Below the pieces are notes generated by a model, which was not told the DNA's origin, searched no databases, and worked only from the letters and a program-made list of their open reading frames with translations. A stretch of DNA of 64,000 nt from Oscheius dolichura (taxonomy: Eukaryota > Nematoda > Chromadorea > Rhabditida > Rhabditidae), in contig OW051494.1 of assembly GCA_932521035.1 (NCBI GenBank), positions 482,001-546,000 on the forward strand. The letters are read 5' to 3'. Made by a program: the position numbers and the translations under genes. Positions within the stretch are counted from its first letter, which is position 1. Each line of letters opens with the position of its first letter. Below, in pieces: positions 11,096 to 21,114 of the stretch.

Positions 11096-14000
11096 TTAAA
11101 CTAGGAGGACGCCTTTTGGTACCACATTTTCCTCCGGGCAGCTTTCTCCAACTCTGGAGTCGAAATGGGACCTTCTGAGGATAAGGACACCACTACTTAT
11201 GGACAGTAATCGCCACGAGACCAACTGAATCCCACAGGGCCAGTCAATTAATCCTGGAGAGAGGGTTTCTTCCGTTTTTGAGGAGGTAGCCATTAAAATT
11301 GGGGGATATAGGGTCTCGGAGACGGTTTGCTCCGCCCTCTGACTTAAAAATGACTGTTTCCCGCCGGATTCAGCTCTTTTCTCCAAGAGGATACGGTATC
11401 TTACAGTAGAATTCCGATCCTAAACTTTTTAGTCCTTTAAAATGCCGCGAAACTTACGTCAAAGGCGTCACCATGGCTAAGACCCTTCCCATCGCTGCTA
11501 GTCGTCGCCCTATCCACTAAAATCTGGAGTTTTCCGTTTCTAAACCAGGATTTTGGGGTCCCGAGGGGAAAAAGTCTACGAATCGGAAGAGGTTCCAGTT
11601 GGCTGGGCTGTGACTACAGTAAGACGGAGTTTTTCATCCTGGATGAAGGTGGAAGTAGCAGCGGGGAAGATATTCGCCTCCCAGGGAAGAGTATGGTTGC
11701 TGAAGGACCTAAAATGAACTTTTAAGGCAAATTTAGGGAATCTAGGATACAAAGGTCCTGGAGCCAATAAATCCCCATTTATTCGGGTTACTGTAGCCTT
11801 TTCTGGCTGGATGTATAGTTTTTAATGTAGCGCTATTATTGTCAGAGTAAAATCTCCAATTCTTTGTTATTAATATAGCAAAAATGTTTTCGCAACGGGC
11901 GGGAATCGAACCCGCGCAGGCGACCGGGCGTCCCCGTCTAGCCCACTAGTGCCGCCAGCAGCGCCTAGCTCCTTACCATTCGGACACCGTTGCCTGTAGC
12001 AGACGACGCCTGAAGCGCTCTATAAGAGACAGCCACTATCCATATTTAAATCTGATGTCATTGTAGACAGGCAGAGAGGATACACAGGCCCATTTAGCCG
12101 TCTGATTCTAGCTGGTCCCTGGAAAAAGGAGCGGCGTTTTCAAAACAGCGGGGATACCGGGCCACTAGACATATTTTAAAGGACTATCTGGGATTCTGTT
12201 TCTCTTTAATCAGAGTGTATGGTCCTTAAAACATTCCACAACGTTTTAATCCAAAAATTTGAAATCTGAACCCTTTTGAGGAGCGCAAGGGGCGCGGCGG
12301 CGTCTTCCCTCTCTAATTGATGGATTACGGTATGTCACTCCATAAAAATGGACTTACTTTGTATACTTCCTCTCCAGATGGTACATTCCATTAACATCTG
12401 TATAGAAATTATCATTTTCTATATTTGTCTCCAGCGCCAGGACCATTGTTCTGTCTCTAGAGACGTCTGTATCAATTTCCACAACCAGATCTCCTTCTCC
12501 ATGGCAAATTAGTCTCTAAACCTCAATTTGTCTCCATGTATTCCCATTTTTAAAGGTCTGATAGGTCCCGAGGCGAATACTCTAATTAAATCTTCGCTTC
12601 GGGACCTGAAAATTTAAACATTACAGTAACCCTTACCATCTTCAGTCCCGCATTGGGATATTCCCAGAATTCCAGCCTTTGGACCAGCTCCTCTTCAGAA
12701 TATTTCGCTTTCTTCGGTACTAAATGTTTCCCGGCACCTCTTGTCTGGATTACATAGGCTCCTCCATTATCATATATTTCAACTAGGGAAAAATTAAAGG
12801 GAAAAACCTTGCCATCCAGAATTAGACCCTAAACAATAGAAATTTGGACCAAAATATGCTAAAAAAGAAGTTTACCTCAATTTGATTGGCCTCCTTGTTG
12901 AAGTCGAAGCATCTCACAGGGGCTTCCACTTTATTATCAGTAGGACTAGATGTAGGAATCGTAGAAATAGTGAAATAAGTCAGGGAAAGAGGCGAGAGAG
13001 TGGCGAAGAAGGAGATCTAAAGATAAAGCTACCGTAATCTGGTCAAATCGCGGAGGGAACCGCCGCGGAGAAAAACCGGCCCCCCTTGGCGGCTAACGGA
13101 ATTCGGATCCAAGGATTACGGTATCCAAACAATTAATTCTACGGGTTATTGTACCTGATAAAGAGGAGCCGTCCAATTGCCTGTCTTCTCGTTGTGGCTC
13201 TCAATCTCGGCTCCTTCCACTGTTGTAATCTTGACGGGTCGATTAGCCGAGAATTTAACCAATTGTTTGAAAGGATAAGTTTGGGAAGAGAAAATGGACA
13301 GAGTGAGACTAAAAGTCGGTGAATTAATGGAGAGAAAGGGAGCTTGCCTTCCAGTTTGAGGAATAGTTAGGGGGATGTCTTTGTTATTCACAGGATCGAA
13401 GGTTAAATTACCGGTGCCATTGAAAAGTATATCCCGATAAGTGATCGCAAAGATCCAGAAAGCTCTGCTCATTCTGAAATTGGAGGGGTTGAAGCCGAAT
13501 TTCCTGGTGAAAGCAATATCTCCCCACTAGAATCGAATTTCAGGACGAGTTTAGTACCACCCGAAAGAGCTCGTCGAGATCTACAAGATGCTGTTTTTAT
13601 CTCTGCCAGAATGAATTCCTTGCACCTATTTTGGTTAGAAATATGCCCCATACTAACCCTACCCCAGCAGTCTCAATTGAATTTTCCCCTCCCGAGACTG
13701 ATCGAGGAGCCACGGCCCGAACTCTTGACTAGAATGGAAGTCCGATTGCTCGTTGGATTCGTCTCGTCGAGCTGGTCAAGAAGAATCCATTCTCGTCGCC
13801 AGAGCTCTTCCTCTGCACCAGAACCAGGGCGAGAAAGAGAAATGGAAGATTTGAATTATTCAAAATTCTTTCCCCAGGATCCTCGAGGGCTGCAGGCTTG
13901 GAAATGGCTTATTTATGCCGGGTTTTCTGTTTTCCTTACTAAATCGACCCTAGCGAAGAAGACCTGATAGAGAAATCCACAAAAATGGGACCTGATTTTT

Positions 14001-17000
14001 CCGAATCCATTAGTTACCCCCCACGACGGTGATTATTCCACCCCAACTACCTCTTACAACTCACCTCTCTTCATAATCTTTCATTACATGGGGCTTCGAG
14101 GTTCCCGTAATGCCGTCATGATGTTGAAACAGCATCAATTGCCTCTTGGCCTCTGTCAAGAGTGTCATATTGACTTTCTCCTTATTTTTAGCCATTACCG
14201 CTACGATGTCCAAGCTGCGAAGACAATTCTGTTACTAATTTTTAGTTTCCCTAATTCGGTACCTGTAATCTCCTCTCCATTGTCTTGGTCACCGGGCGGT
14301 GGACAAAATATCCCGTCCACCATGGATGCTCTTTCGCCATATTCGAAGTGTAGGGGAAGAAATCTCCTAGAAATTTGGAAAAATGCAGATTTGGAGCGGA
14401 AAACCTCGAAGTGTCGGTAGTTCTTGCTCTTTTACACTGTCAAAAAATTCAGATACTGTAGAGAATCTCATCTGGAAACTTAAAAAAGTAAAAAAACCGA
14501 CGCACAGGGTCCGCGCCAGTAAGGCGCATTCTCGGGAAGGCGTGCAAGCTTTGCGCTTTTTCGGTACAAATATCTAAAGATGCTAATTACAGTATGCCAA
14601 AGATTATAGACCTATTGCACCGAAAAAGCGCAAAGATGGCACGCTTCCCCCGAAAATGCGCCTTGCTGACCCGGATTTGGTTCAGCCCGTCTACCGTACC
14701 TCTGCTCCCTCTTCCGGATGCAATTTCAACCATTCTATCATATTAAAATAGCCATTGTACATCTCCTTCCAGTCTCCTGGATCAGAAAAGAAGAAATCGT
14801 CCCCAATAGGCACTAGCAGATCTTCTGTCCCGTACATAATCTGGGCTTTTCTCATCTGTTCGACGAAACGCTTTGTTCTAAAAATTGGTCCCAAAAAGAA
14901 GGACAGATACTAACAGATGGCCCATATTTTGAGCCGTCATCGTGTTTATCAGCTGGCGGTCAGGGCAATAGGACTGGTAGAGGGCGGAGGGCCCGACATG
15001 GTAGCAGAAACAAATCTTGGAGTCTTCACAAGCATCGGAGGTTGTGTAGACGATTCGGGGAAGGGAATTCACTCGAGGACCTTCTAATTTCTGGAAATGA
15101 GACTTTTCAGACCTTTAATTTGGCTCAAAATAGGGTTATTTCTAGAGAAACGTGGACTAATCGCCAAGATTACGGTAATTAGGTTGATTCTATGGAAAAT
15201 TTAGTCCTGAATTGAAGCAACCCTGACGGAAAAGCATGTCAGCTTACATTTAAAGCCACTCTGACATCCATTCAGGATATAAATTATGTCTATTTAGGTT
15301 GGCCACCGGAAAACCAGGCTAGAAACCCGAAAGAACAGCTGTAATGTTCAAAACTGGGGTAAGAAGGAAGTGGCGGAGGATTTCCAGTCCATTTCAAGGG
15401 TTAAACTAAGCGTATCATGAAATATTTTTAGCGCAGCTTGTAGAGCATTTTCTCGTGCTTCTGAACTATTTTTATTTTTGAAGAAGGTTGATTTTTTGGA
15501 GTAGAAAAATGTAAAACAACAGCTGTCTCCACCCAGGATCACTGCGTCGGGGGAACTTTCGATTATTTGATGCGAAACTCCAATTTTTCAAATTCCGTGA
15601 CAGCTATTTTGTAGAGAATTTTCTGCTGATTCCGGTAGTATAAAACGTTTTGAGAAAAAGGTGGGATTCCGAGACGTGGTGAAGCTTTAAAGGATGAAGA
15701 TCCCAAAATTTGAATCTGCCGCTCATATCCCGCCTTACTTTTATCCCCCAGTGAGTTTCTTTCCTACCTCAAAGTATGGAGGGATCCACTGCCACCGGAG
15801 AGCCTGTTCCTTTCTCATTTTCTGCTTCAAATGTTCATGAAACCGTCCAATGACCATCGCCTCCACTCCAGCTCTATGCAGTAGTTCTGGCATCATTGCT
15901 CCATGGCCAAAAGGGTCCACCGACCTAAAATTACCCCATTTTTAAAATACGTTATCCCAGGTCCTACCACGAAGTCCTCGGGGTGATGTTAAACTGTTCC
16001 CTGATAAAGGAATGCCCCTCGATCATATTTTCAATCGCCGAATAGAAGGTGGGGGTGGCCTCGTCCGTCATGACCCAAGCCCCGCCGGATATCTCCAATT
16101 GTCCAGAATTTATCTGACTAATAATGTCGGCTTTTTGCTCCCGGGTAGCGTCCTGCCACCACCTCTCCAAAAAAGAGGTTTCTGACCAGATAAAACGGAG
16201 CGTCGGATGAGTTTTCAGGTTCTCCACAGCGTAAGTCAAAATGTTTTTGACCTTTTCCTGGTAATATTCCTCAAATGTTCTCAGCCACCCTGGCAAAATT
16301 GGAAAAGGACAAATAAATTAGCTTGCCTGGATCCACATGAGAGTGAAAAATAAGATGGATTCGAATTTTTTGAGGATATTTCGGAGCGGAGAGGTTTTTG
16401 AAGGTAATCGAGTGACCATTTACCTAAAATATCCAATTTTCTGCGTCCTGTATGGAATTTTTGATTATTTTTTTATGCACTATTGAATGCTAACCCAGTT
16501 CCCGTCCTTGTCTAGAAAGCTCTCTCCATTCCCCGTAGAATATGTCCGCTATCTAAAATTCCCACAGAATACTGACACCCCGCGGTCGATCACGAATCCC
16601 GATCACTTTTGCTCGTTAAGGTATCCCTATTTTTTTTTGGAAAGAACCATAGTGTAATTAGAGTTCCCCCAGTAAAAAGTTGCCCTATATTTTTTGGAAA
16701 TTGCCGGGCGAAAGAAGGGGAGCGGGCCCAGAAGAGAGGGAGGAACGGTTGTTAGAATGATTACGGTAATTCTCTTTAGAAAACTACAGTATCCTTATAA
16801 ATATTGTCTTATTTACCTCTATATTAACGTCAGGTTGCGCGATAGTCGTATTCTTTACTTCAAACGTGGGTAACCATCGGTAAATGTCCAAATTCCCGCG
16901 CCATACTTGAGCCATGGGTTCATAGACGCCATTTTTCTATAAAATAAGGAGTGTTTCTGAATTTTGGGAGCTTTAAACCTCTGGTTGTAGATTAATAACG

Positions 17001-17056
17001 ACGAGGGCGGTAGCTCCCAAGAAGAGGCAAATAGACCACGGCCGACGGCGAAACAT
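11096..17056 (-). CDS. Golgi-type alpha-mannosidase (GH38), 3' half probably damaged
   Basis: A many-exon gene. The start at 17054-17056 gives a type II signal anchor ([20 protein letters not shown]) typical of Golgi mannosidase II. The GH38 landmarks follow in order: HSHVDPGW (16433-16280, joined across a GC-AG intron at about 16332), [11 protein letters not shown] and the nucleophile motif WVMTDEA (15970-16290), [17 protein letters not shown] with [16 protein letters not shown] (about 14070-14215), then the beta-rich C-terminal domain ([37 protein letters not shown]). The enzyme family trims N-glycan mannose in the Golgi. Phases close cleanly to about 12630. After that there is an in-frame TAG at about 12520 and two exon junctions I could not join in frame, so this copy may be a recent pseudogene or carry sequence errors. 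Confidence 0.8.
11891..11993 (-). tRNA. tRNA-like gene with long variable region, anticodon unresolved
   Basis: A perfect 7-bp acceptor stem (GCAACGG with CCGTTGC), a 3-bp D-stem (TCC/GGA) and a T-arm (GCGGG, loop TTCGATT, CCCGC) are present. The length is 103 bases. Between the D- and T-arms are about 53 bases, some 20 more than a class II tRNA (Ser/Leu) needs, so either an intron or an inserted hairpin (GGGC...GCCC) is present. One fold gives a GCT (Ser) anticodon in a GCTAG/CTAGT stem, but the loop is oversized. It lies in an intron of the mannosidase gene, same strand. It may be a pseudogene or SINE founder. Confidence 0.5.
13565..13900 (+). repeat. Dispersed repeat family B, copy 1
   Basis: The segment with GAGATCTACAAGATGCTGTT and GAATGGAAGTCCGATTGCTCG closely resembles about 52100-52420, and in reverse orientation about 40345-40480. 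Here it lies inside a mannosidase intron. No coding capacity is evident. Confidence 0.6.
14495..14691. mobile_element. MITE family A, copy 2
   Basis: Same inverted-repeat element (CCAGTAAGGCGCATTCTCGG ... CGAAAATGCGCCTTGCTG), inserted in a mannosidase intron. Its outermost bases have diverged. Confidence 0.8.
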
Positions 17057-17460
17057 TTCTCCCTGGATGAAAAACTATAATAAAAATCGGAAAAGAGGAG
17101 CTAAAGTCCCGGATTAAACTCTCTAGTTTAATAATAAACAGACAGAAAAGGAGAAAAGAAATAAAGATCAATTGTATAGAGCAGCCTTTCGTGGAAAGCC
17201 CACGCCGCAGCTGTATTTGTCTGTCCATATATGCAGACTAGGAGCTATCCGCGGGAAAATGGCCGCCTCATAATAGGGAAATATTCCTGGGATAAATACA
17301 CGTATTTCGACATTGGATGGAGAGAAATATCTAAAGGTCAGTGGGCATATGCCACAATGGGGAGAGCAAAATGGGGTTGTCACGTCGGTTCGGGACAGGG
17401 GTGTGCGGAAGTCCGTTTCGTCTTCCGACCTCTGAAAAAGGGGAAAATTTACGGAAGCTA
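17057..17460 (+). other. Gap; possible exon of unknown gene
   Basis: A 76-codon frame from 17231 (MQTRSYPRENGRLIIG..., ending at 17461) is open just upstream of the solo LTR. A well-formed acceptor followed by PQFGIGLGTDFGYSL and a stop with AATAAA lies at about 19220-19330, beyond the Tc1 element. They might be exons of one gene split by transposons, but I cannot prove a join. Confidence 0.25.
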
Positions 17461-17465
17461 ATCCG

Positions 17466-17684
17466 TGTCGTAAACGGGGGAATAACTCACAAGGGAACCT
17501 TTTAACTTTAAGGTGGCTTCACGCGCCGAAACCTATACCATTCGATAGACCGTCAAAAAAAATGCAATCAGCCGCGGTTCTCATCCATTTCCCCAGACAT
17601 AAAGTTCTTCGGCTTTCCGGCATTTTATGCGTTTCCTTTCTTCACCAGAGATCCCTCGAAGTACAATTCGCGTTTTTAGCGACA
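17466..17684 (-). mobile_element. Solo LTR, copy 1 (shortened)
   Basis: It starts TGTCGTAAAC and ends TTTTTAGCGACA (TG...CA ends with TGTCG/CGACA short inverted repeat). The flanks are a perfect 5-bp target duplication, ATCCG at 17461-17465 and 17685-17689. Relative to the copies at 55.7 and 58.0 kb it has an internal deletion. By comparison with those copies the element reads on the minus strand. Confidence 0.8.
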
Positions 17685-17790
17685 ATCCGGAAGTAGCCGT
17701 ATTTATGGTTCATTTGAGCAGGTTTTGGGCCGTCCGTTCCGTCTTCCGCCTTCCGAAGAATTCAAAAAATCGCTTTTCTTTTACACTATT

Positions 17791-19158
17791 ACAGTAGCGG
17801 TCAAAAGTTTGGAAACTTTTGTAATTGTGACTGCCAGCTCGACCAATAAGGTTGTTTTTGACACCATAGTTAACTATTTGCTTGCTTAGATGGTCAGAGG
17901 CCCCGACGTACCGTTGTCGTCACAGGAAATAATTGTAAAGTCAATAGAACGGGGTGTCAAGCAATGCCATCTGGCGGTTCAATTTGGTATCCAGAAAAGC
18001 ACGGTGTCGAAGATTTGGAACCGCTACAAGAAGTCGGGTTGTTTGCGAAAGACACCAAGATCGGACCGTCCAAAGAAAACTGACGAATATGTGGATAAGA
18101 TGATTGTTCGTTCCTCTACCAATAATCCACGTTTGACTGCTACTGATATTCGCTCGGATTTGCGAAAGTACAGGAAGATTGATGTCAGTGTGAGCACCGT
18201 CCAACGAAGATTACGTCAAAAGGGATTGTTTGGAAGGAAACCTTGCAAGAAACCTCTCATTTCTCCAAAGAACCGGAAGGCCCGACTTGAATTTGCCAAG
18301 AAATATCTCCATTGGACTAAAACCCAATGGAGAAACGTCATGTTTTCGGACGAATCCAAATTTAACCTATTTGGAAGTGATGGCGGAGAATATATTAGAC
18401 GTCCTATTAACACAAGATGGCTGCCAAAACACCAAATGCCGACAGTGAAACATGGAGGTGGGAACTGTATGGTTTGGGGCTGTTTTTCCCTATCCGGTGT
18501 CGGTCCTCTTCATCAAATAAATGGTATTATGGACTCGAAGATGTACAAGGACATTATGGAGACTGTTATGCTACCCTTTGCCAAGAAAAATATGCCAAAA
18601 AAATGGATCTACCAACAGGACAATGACCTTAAACACAAGTCAAAATTATTGACTACCTTCTTTAAACAGAAGAAAATCGCATTATTGCCGTGGCCAAGCC
18701 AGTCTCCGGATCTCAACCCCATCGAACATCTCTGGGCAGAACTGGACACGCGAACAAAGGGCATAAAAGCGTCAAACGCTGCTGAAAAGTTTGATATTCT
18801 CAGTAAGGAATGGGAAGCCATTCCCAAGGCTACACTCGAAAAACTGATAGATTCGATGCCCCGACGTTGCCAAGCAGTGATCGACTCCCTTGGTTATGCT
18901 ACAAAGTATTGAATTTAATGTGATACATTCGTAAGAAATAAAGTTTTTGTTGTTATTACAAAAGTTTCCAAACTTTTGACGCGTCAATTTCATGGAAAAT
19001 GTCATAACTCCGGATTTACAATATTTCCACCAGTGACGTTGCACATACATATTTCCCACCCCTTTCACTACCTCCCCTCCAAATTTCACCTCATGAGGTG
19101 CTAAACATCAAAAGTTATGGCGAAAAATTAAAAGTTTCCAAACTTTTGACCGCTACTG
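17791..19158 (+). mobile_element. Tc1-type transposon, apparently full length
   Basis: TA dinucleotides flank both ends (17789-17790 and 19159-19160). The terminal inverted repeats begin CAGTAGCGGTCAAAAGTTTG. An extra inverted copy of the TIR core lies internally at about 18957-18981, so the right end carries two. One intact transposase frame sits inside. Confidence 0.9.
17890..18912 (+). CDS. Tc1-family DDE transposase
   Basis: Intronless, 340 residues, the usual Tc1 length, with no stop or frameshift. The N-terminal third holds the paired-like helix-turn-helix DNA-binding region (CHLAVQFGIQKSTVSKIW, then a second helix set with RLTATDIRSDL). The catalytic core shows MFSDESKFNLFG (first Asp), IYQQDND (second Asp) and PDLNPIEHLW (Glu), with 34 residues between the second Asp and the Glu, i.e. 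DD34E. All three catalytic residues are present and both TIRs are intact, so this copy could be mobile. AATAAA at about 18940 serves its transcript. Confidence 0.95.
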   Translation: MVRGPDVPLSSQEIIVKSIERGVKQCHLAVQFGIQKSTVSKIWNRYKKSGCLRKTPRSDRPKKTDEYVDKMIVRSSTNNPRLTATDIRSDLRKYRKIDVSVSTVQRRLRQKGLFGRKPCKKPLISPKNRKARLEFAKKYLHWTKTQWRNVMFSDESKFNLFGSDGGEYIRRPINTRWLPKHQMPTVKHGGGNCMVWGCFSLSGVGPLHQINGIMDSKMYKDIMETVMLPFAKKNMPKKWIYQQDNDLKHKSKLLTTFFKQKKIALLPWPSQSPDLNPIEHLWAELDTRTKGIKASNAAEKFDILSKEWEAIPKATLEKLIDSMPRRCQAVIDSLGYATKY

Positions 19159-19160
19159 TA

Positions 19161-20000
19161 TACATTAGAGGTATTATCGTTTGTTTTTTATCTTCTTGTT
19201 TTTCTCTATTCTTCACAGCCCCAGTTCGGGATCGGCCTCGGTACCGATTTCGGCTATTCTTTAGCGCGGAATCACACAGACAAGTTCAAGAAACAGGTAA
19301 AATTCTCACAAACTAGTTGAAAATAAAGCTACAACAGAACATTTAATAGGCAAACACCAACAAAAACGAGGACTAGAATAGATGCGCTCTGAAAATCAAG
19401 ACTAAAAAATACCTGGAAACAGGCTATAGAGCTAAGAAAAGGCCACTGTTACAATATGATTATATTATTGCAGCAAAAAATAAAAAATATAAACGGCTAA
19501 TTCTAAAGAAAAAGTAATAATTTATATCAAAAATTGCAGAAAAAAACGACTACAAGCCGTGCATGATGTTTAGCGAAATCTGGAAAGTGTCGTACTTTCC
19601 GTGCAAAATCTGTGAATTTCATAAACAGCGCCTTTTTTTCGACTTCTTTTCCTAACGAAAGGTGCCCTAACTGTCTCAATGAACAGAAACTGTACCCTAT
19701 ATATTCTTGTATTTTCTTCCCCGCTCTGCGGGGCTCACCCTTTTTCCGAACTTTCTTCTCTTTATCGGAAATCGGAGAGTCCACAGGCTTCTGTTATAGA
19801 GAGTACGGTAAAAACACAGTATATCCATTAAATTATCTTCATTTAATTGAATGAATAACGGCAATTAACAATTGCAACTGAACAAGCGCCTCAAAATAAG
19901 GTAGCCAGCGATGGTGGGCTTATCAGATGTGTACACACCTATGGAAGAAAGCCCAATTTCTAATGGTCTTCGGTACTTCCCAACCATCGTTATCCCTGAA
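19161..20000 (+). other. Gap; one possible terminal exon, otherwise AT-rich
   Basis: A polypyrimidine tract and CACAG acceptor at about 19219 precede a short open stretch (PQFGIGLGTDFGYSLARN) that stops at about 19315, with AATAAA at about 19323. The rest, to 20000, shows no supported gene. Confidence 0.3.
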
Positions 20001-20002
20001 TT

Positions 20003-21111
20003 CTACTCCGTGTTAAAGTGAACAATCCCGTTGTTACACGCAGACAGGTATCCTTGGTAGAGGGCGAACACCCCCAGCTTTTCCATCGCCAACGGAGTGA
20101 AGTCGATTCCCTGTTCAAGGGGTAGTTCTCGTCCTGAAAAAAGCAACTGTATAATAGTTTTAAGGGAGAGAAAAACAAGCAGTTTAGCAGAACATTTCCG
20201 TAATAAAAAATCAAAACTAATACCTTGATGTTGGTCAACTCTTGCAGCGTCATCACGTTAATGACGGCCGCCTCCAAAATCTCAATCAACTCTTCGGCGT
20301 GGAAGTGAAAGGCGGTCACATGTCCAAGGTTTCGGGCATTGTTCCGCCAGCAGGTCCGGATCATGCCTTGTTTCCTTCCATTCTTCCACAATTTCCTCTT
20401 CGCGAATTCCGCGGACTGGGCAGAGCAACCATGGTCGAGGCATCGATTCCCTGTCGCCTTCCCGACGTAGAAGATCGCTAAAACAAATTGGACAAAGCTG
20501 AAAACTGGCGGCAGGTCAACCAGGTTTACCAGAAAATATAGGTAGGAACGGAGGGGGGCATCGGGGTAGACGGTGTTGACCATTGGCGGTACTGCGGCTT
20601 CGCCAACATGGAACTCAGTCCATTGTACAGCGCCAGGCGCAGAGTATTCAAAAAGAACTAAAAACCGTGGTTAGAAGGAAAATTGAATTAATTTGAAAAA
20701 AAGAACAATTACGAAACTCACCATGCCCTTCAGATTCGGGAAGTTGTCTCGATGGGCCCAGAGAGCACCCAACGCCGGGCACATTTCCTTGAGCCGCACT
20801 CCTTCGTAGGCCCGGTGGGGATCGTAGATCCCGTGCCAGCCGACGACGGTCTCCAGCCAAGCAATAAATATGCGGTGGTTGCTCTCATAGCCTTCCCAAG
20901 AATCGCCGCCGAACGGCACCAGAGCCTGCCCCGTCAAAGCCATAATGAGGAAGAGGAAGATAATGCCGGTCCGGAAAGTATTTAAGAAGTCCGGGGCAGT
21001 CTTATCAAGAGTCCATACATGGTTGACGGGTTGAACGGGAGCACGGGCAGCTATCACGTCCCTCGTCCATTGGAGGAGGGGCTCACCTTCGAATCCATTA
21101 TAACCTACCAT
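20003..21111 (-). CDS. GIY-YIG nuclease-like protein (ANKLE1/LEM-3-type domain)
   Basis: Four exons (20722-21111, 20530-20657, 20224-20497, 20003-20146) close in phase to 311 residues; the second intron is only 32 bases. The C-terminal half is a GIY-YIG endonuclease domain of the ANKLE1/LEM-3 type: TYIF and AIFYVGKA strands, the Arg/His pair in GNRCLDH, a helix with the conserved Glu (ELIEILEAAVINVM), and the LTN motif. The N-terminal ~130 residues hold one hydrophobic segment (GIIFLFLIMALTG) and no ankyrin or LEM domain; I do not recognise them. TTTTCAG sits three bases before the ATG, as at a trans-splice acceptor. The family cuts branched DNA; activity here is inferred from the motifs. Confidence 0.75.
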
Positions 21112-21114
21112 GAT

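Noticed and set aside
17166..17460. 76-codon frame as a definite gene
   Set aside because: No splice partner, signal or family match; kept only as a possible exon in the gap entry.
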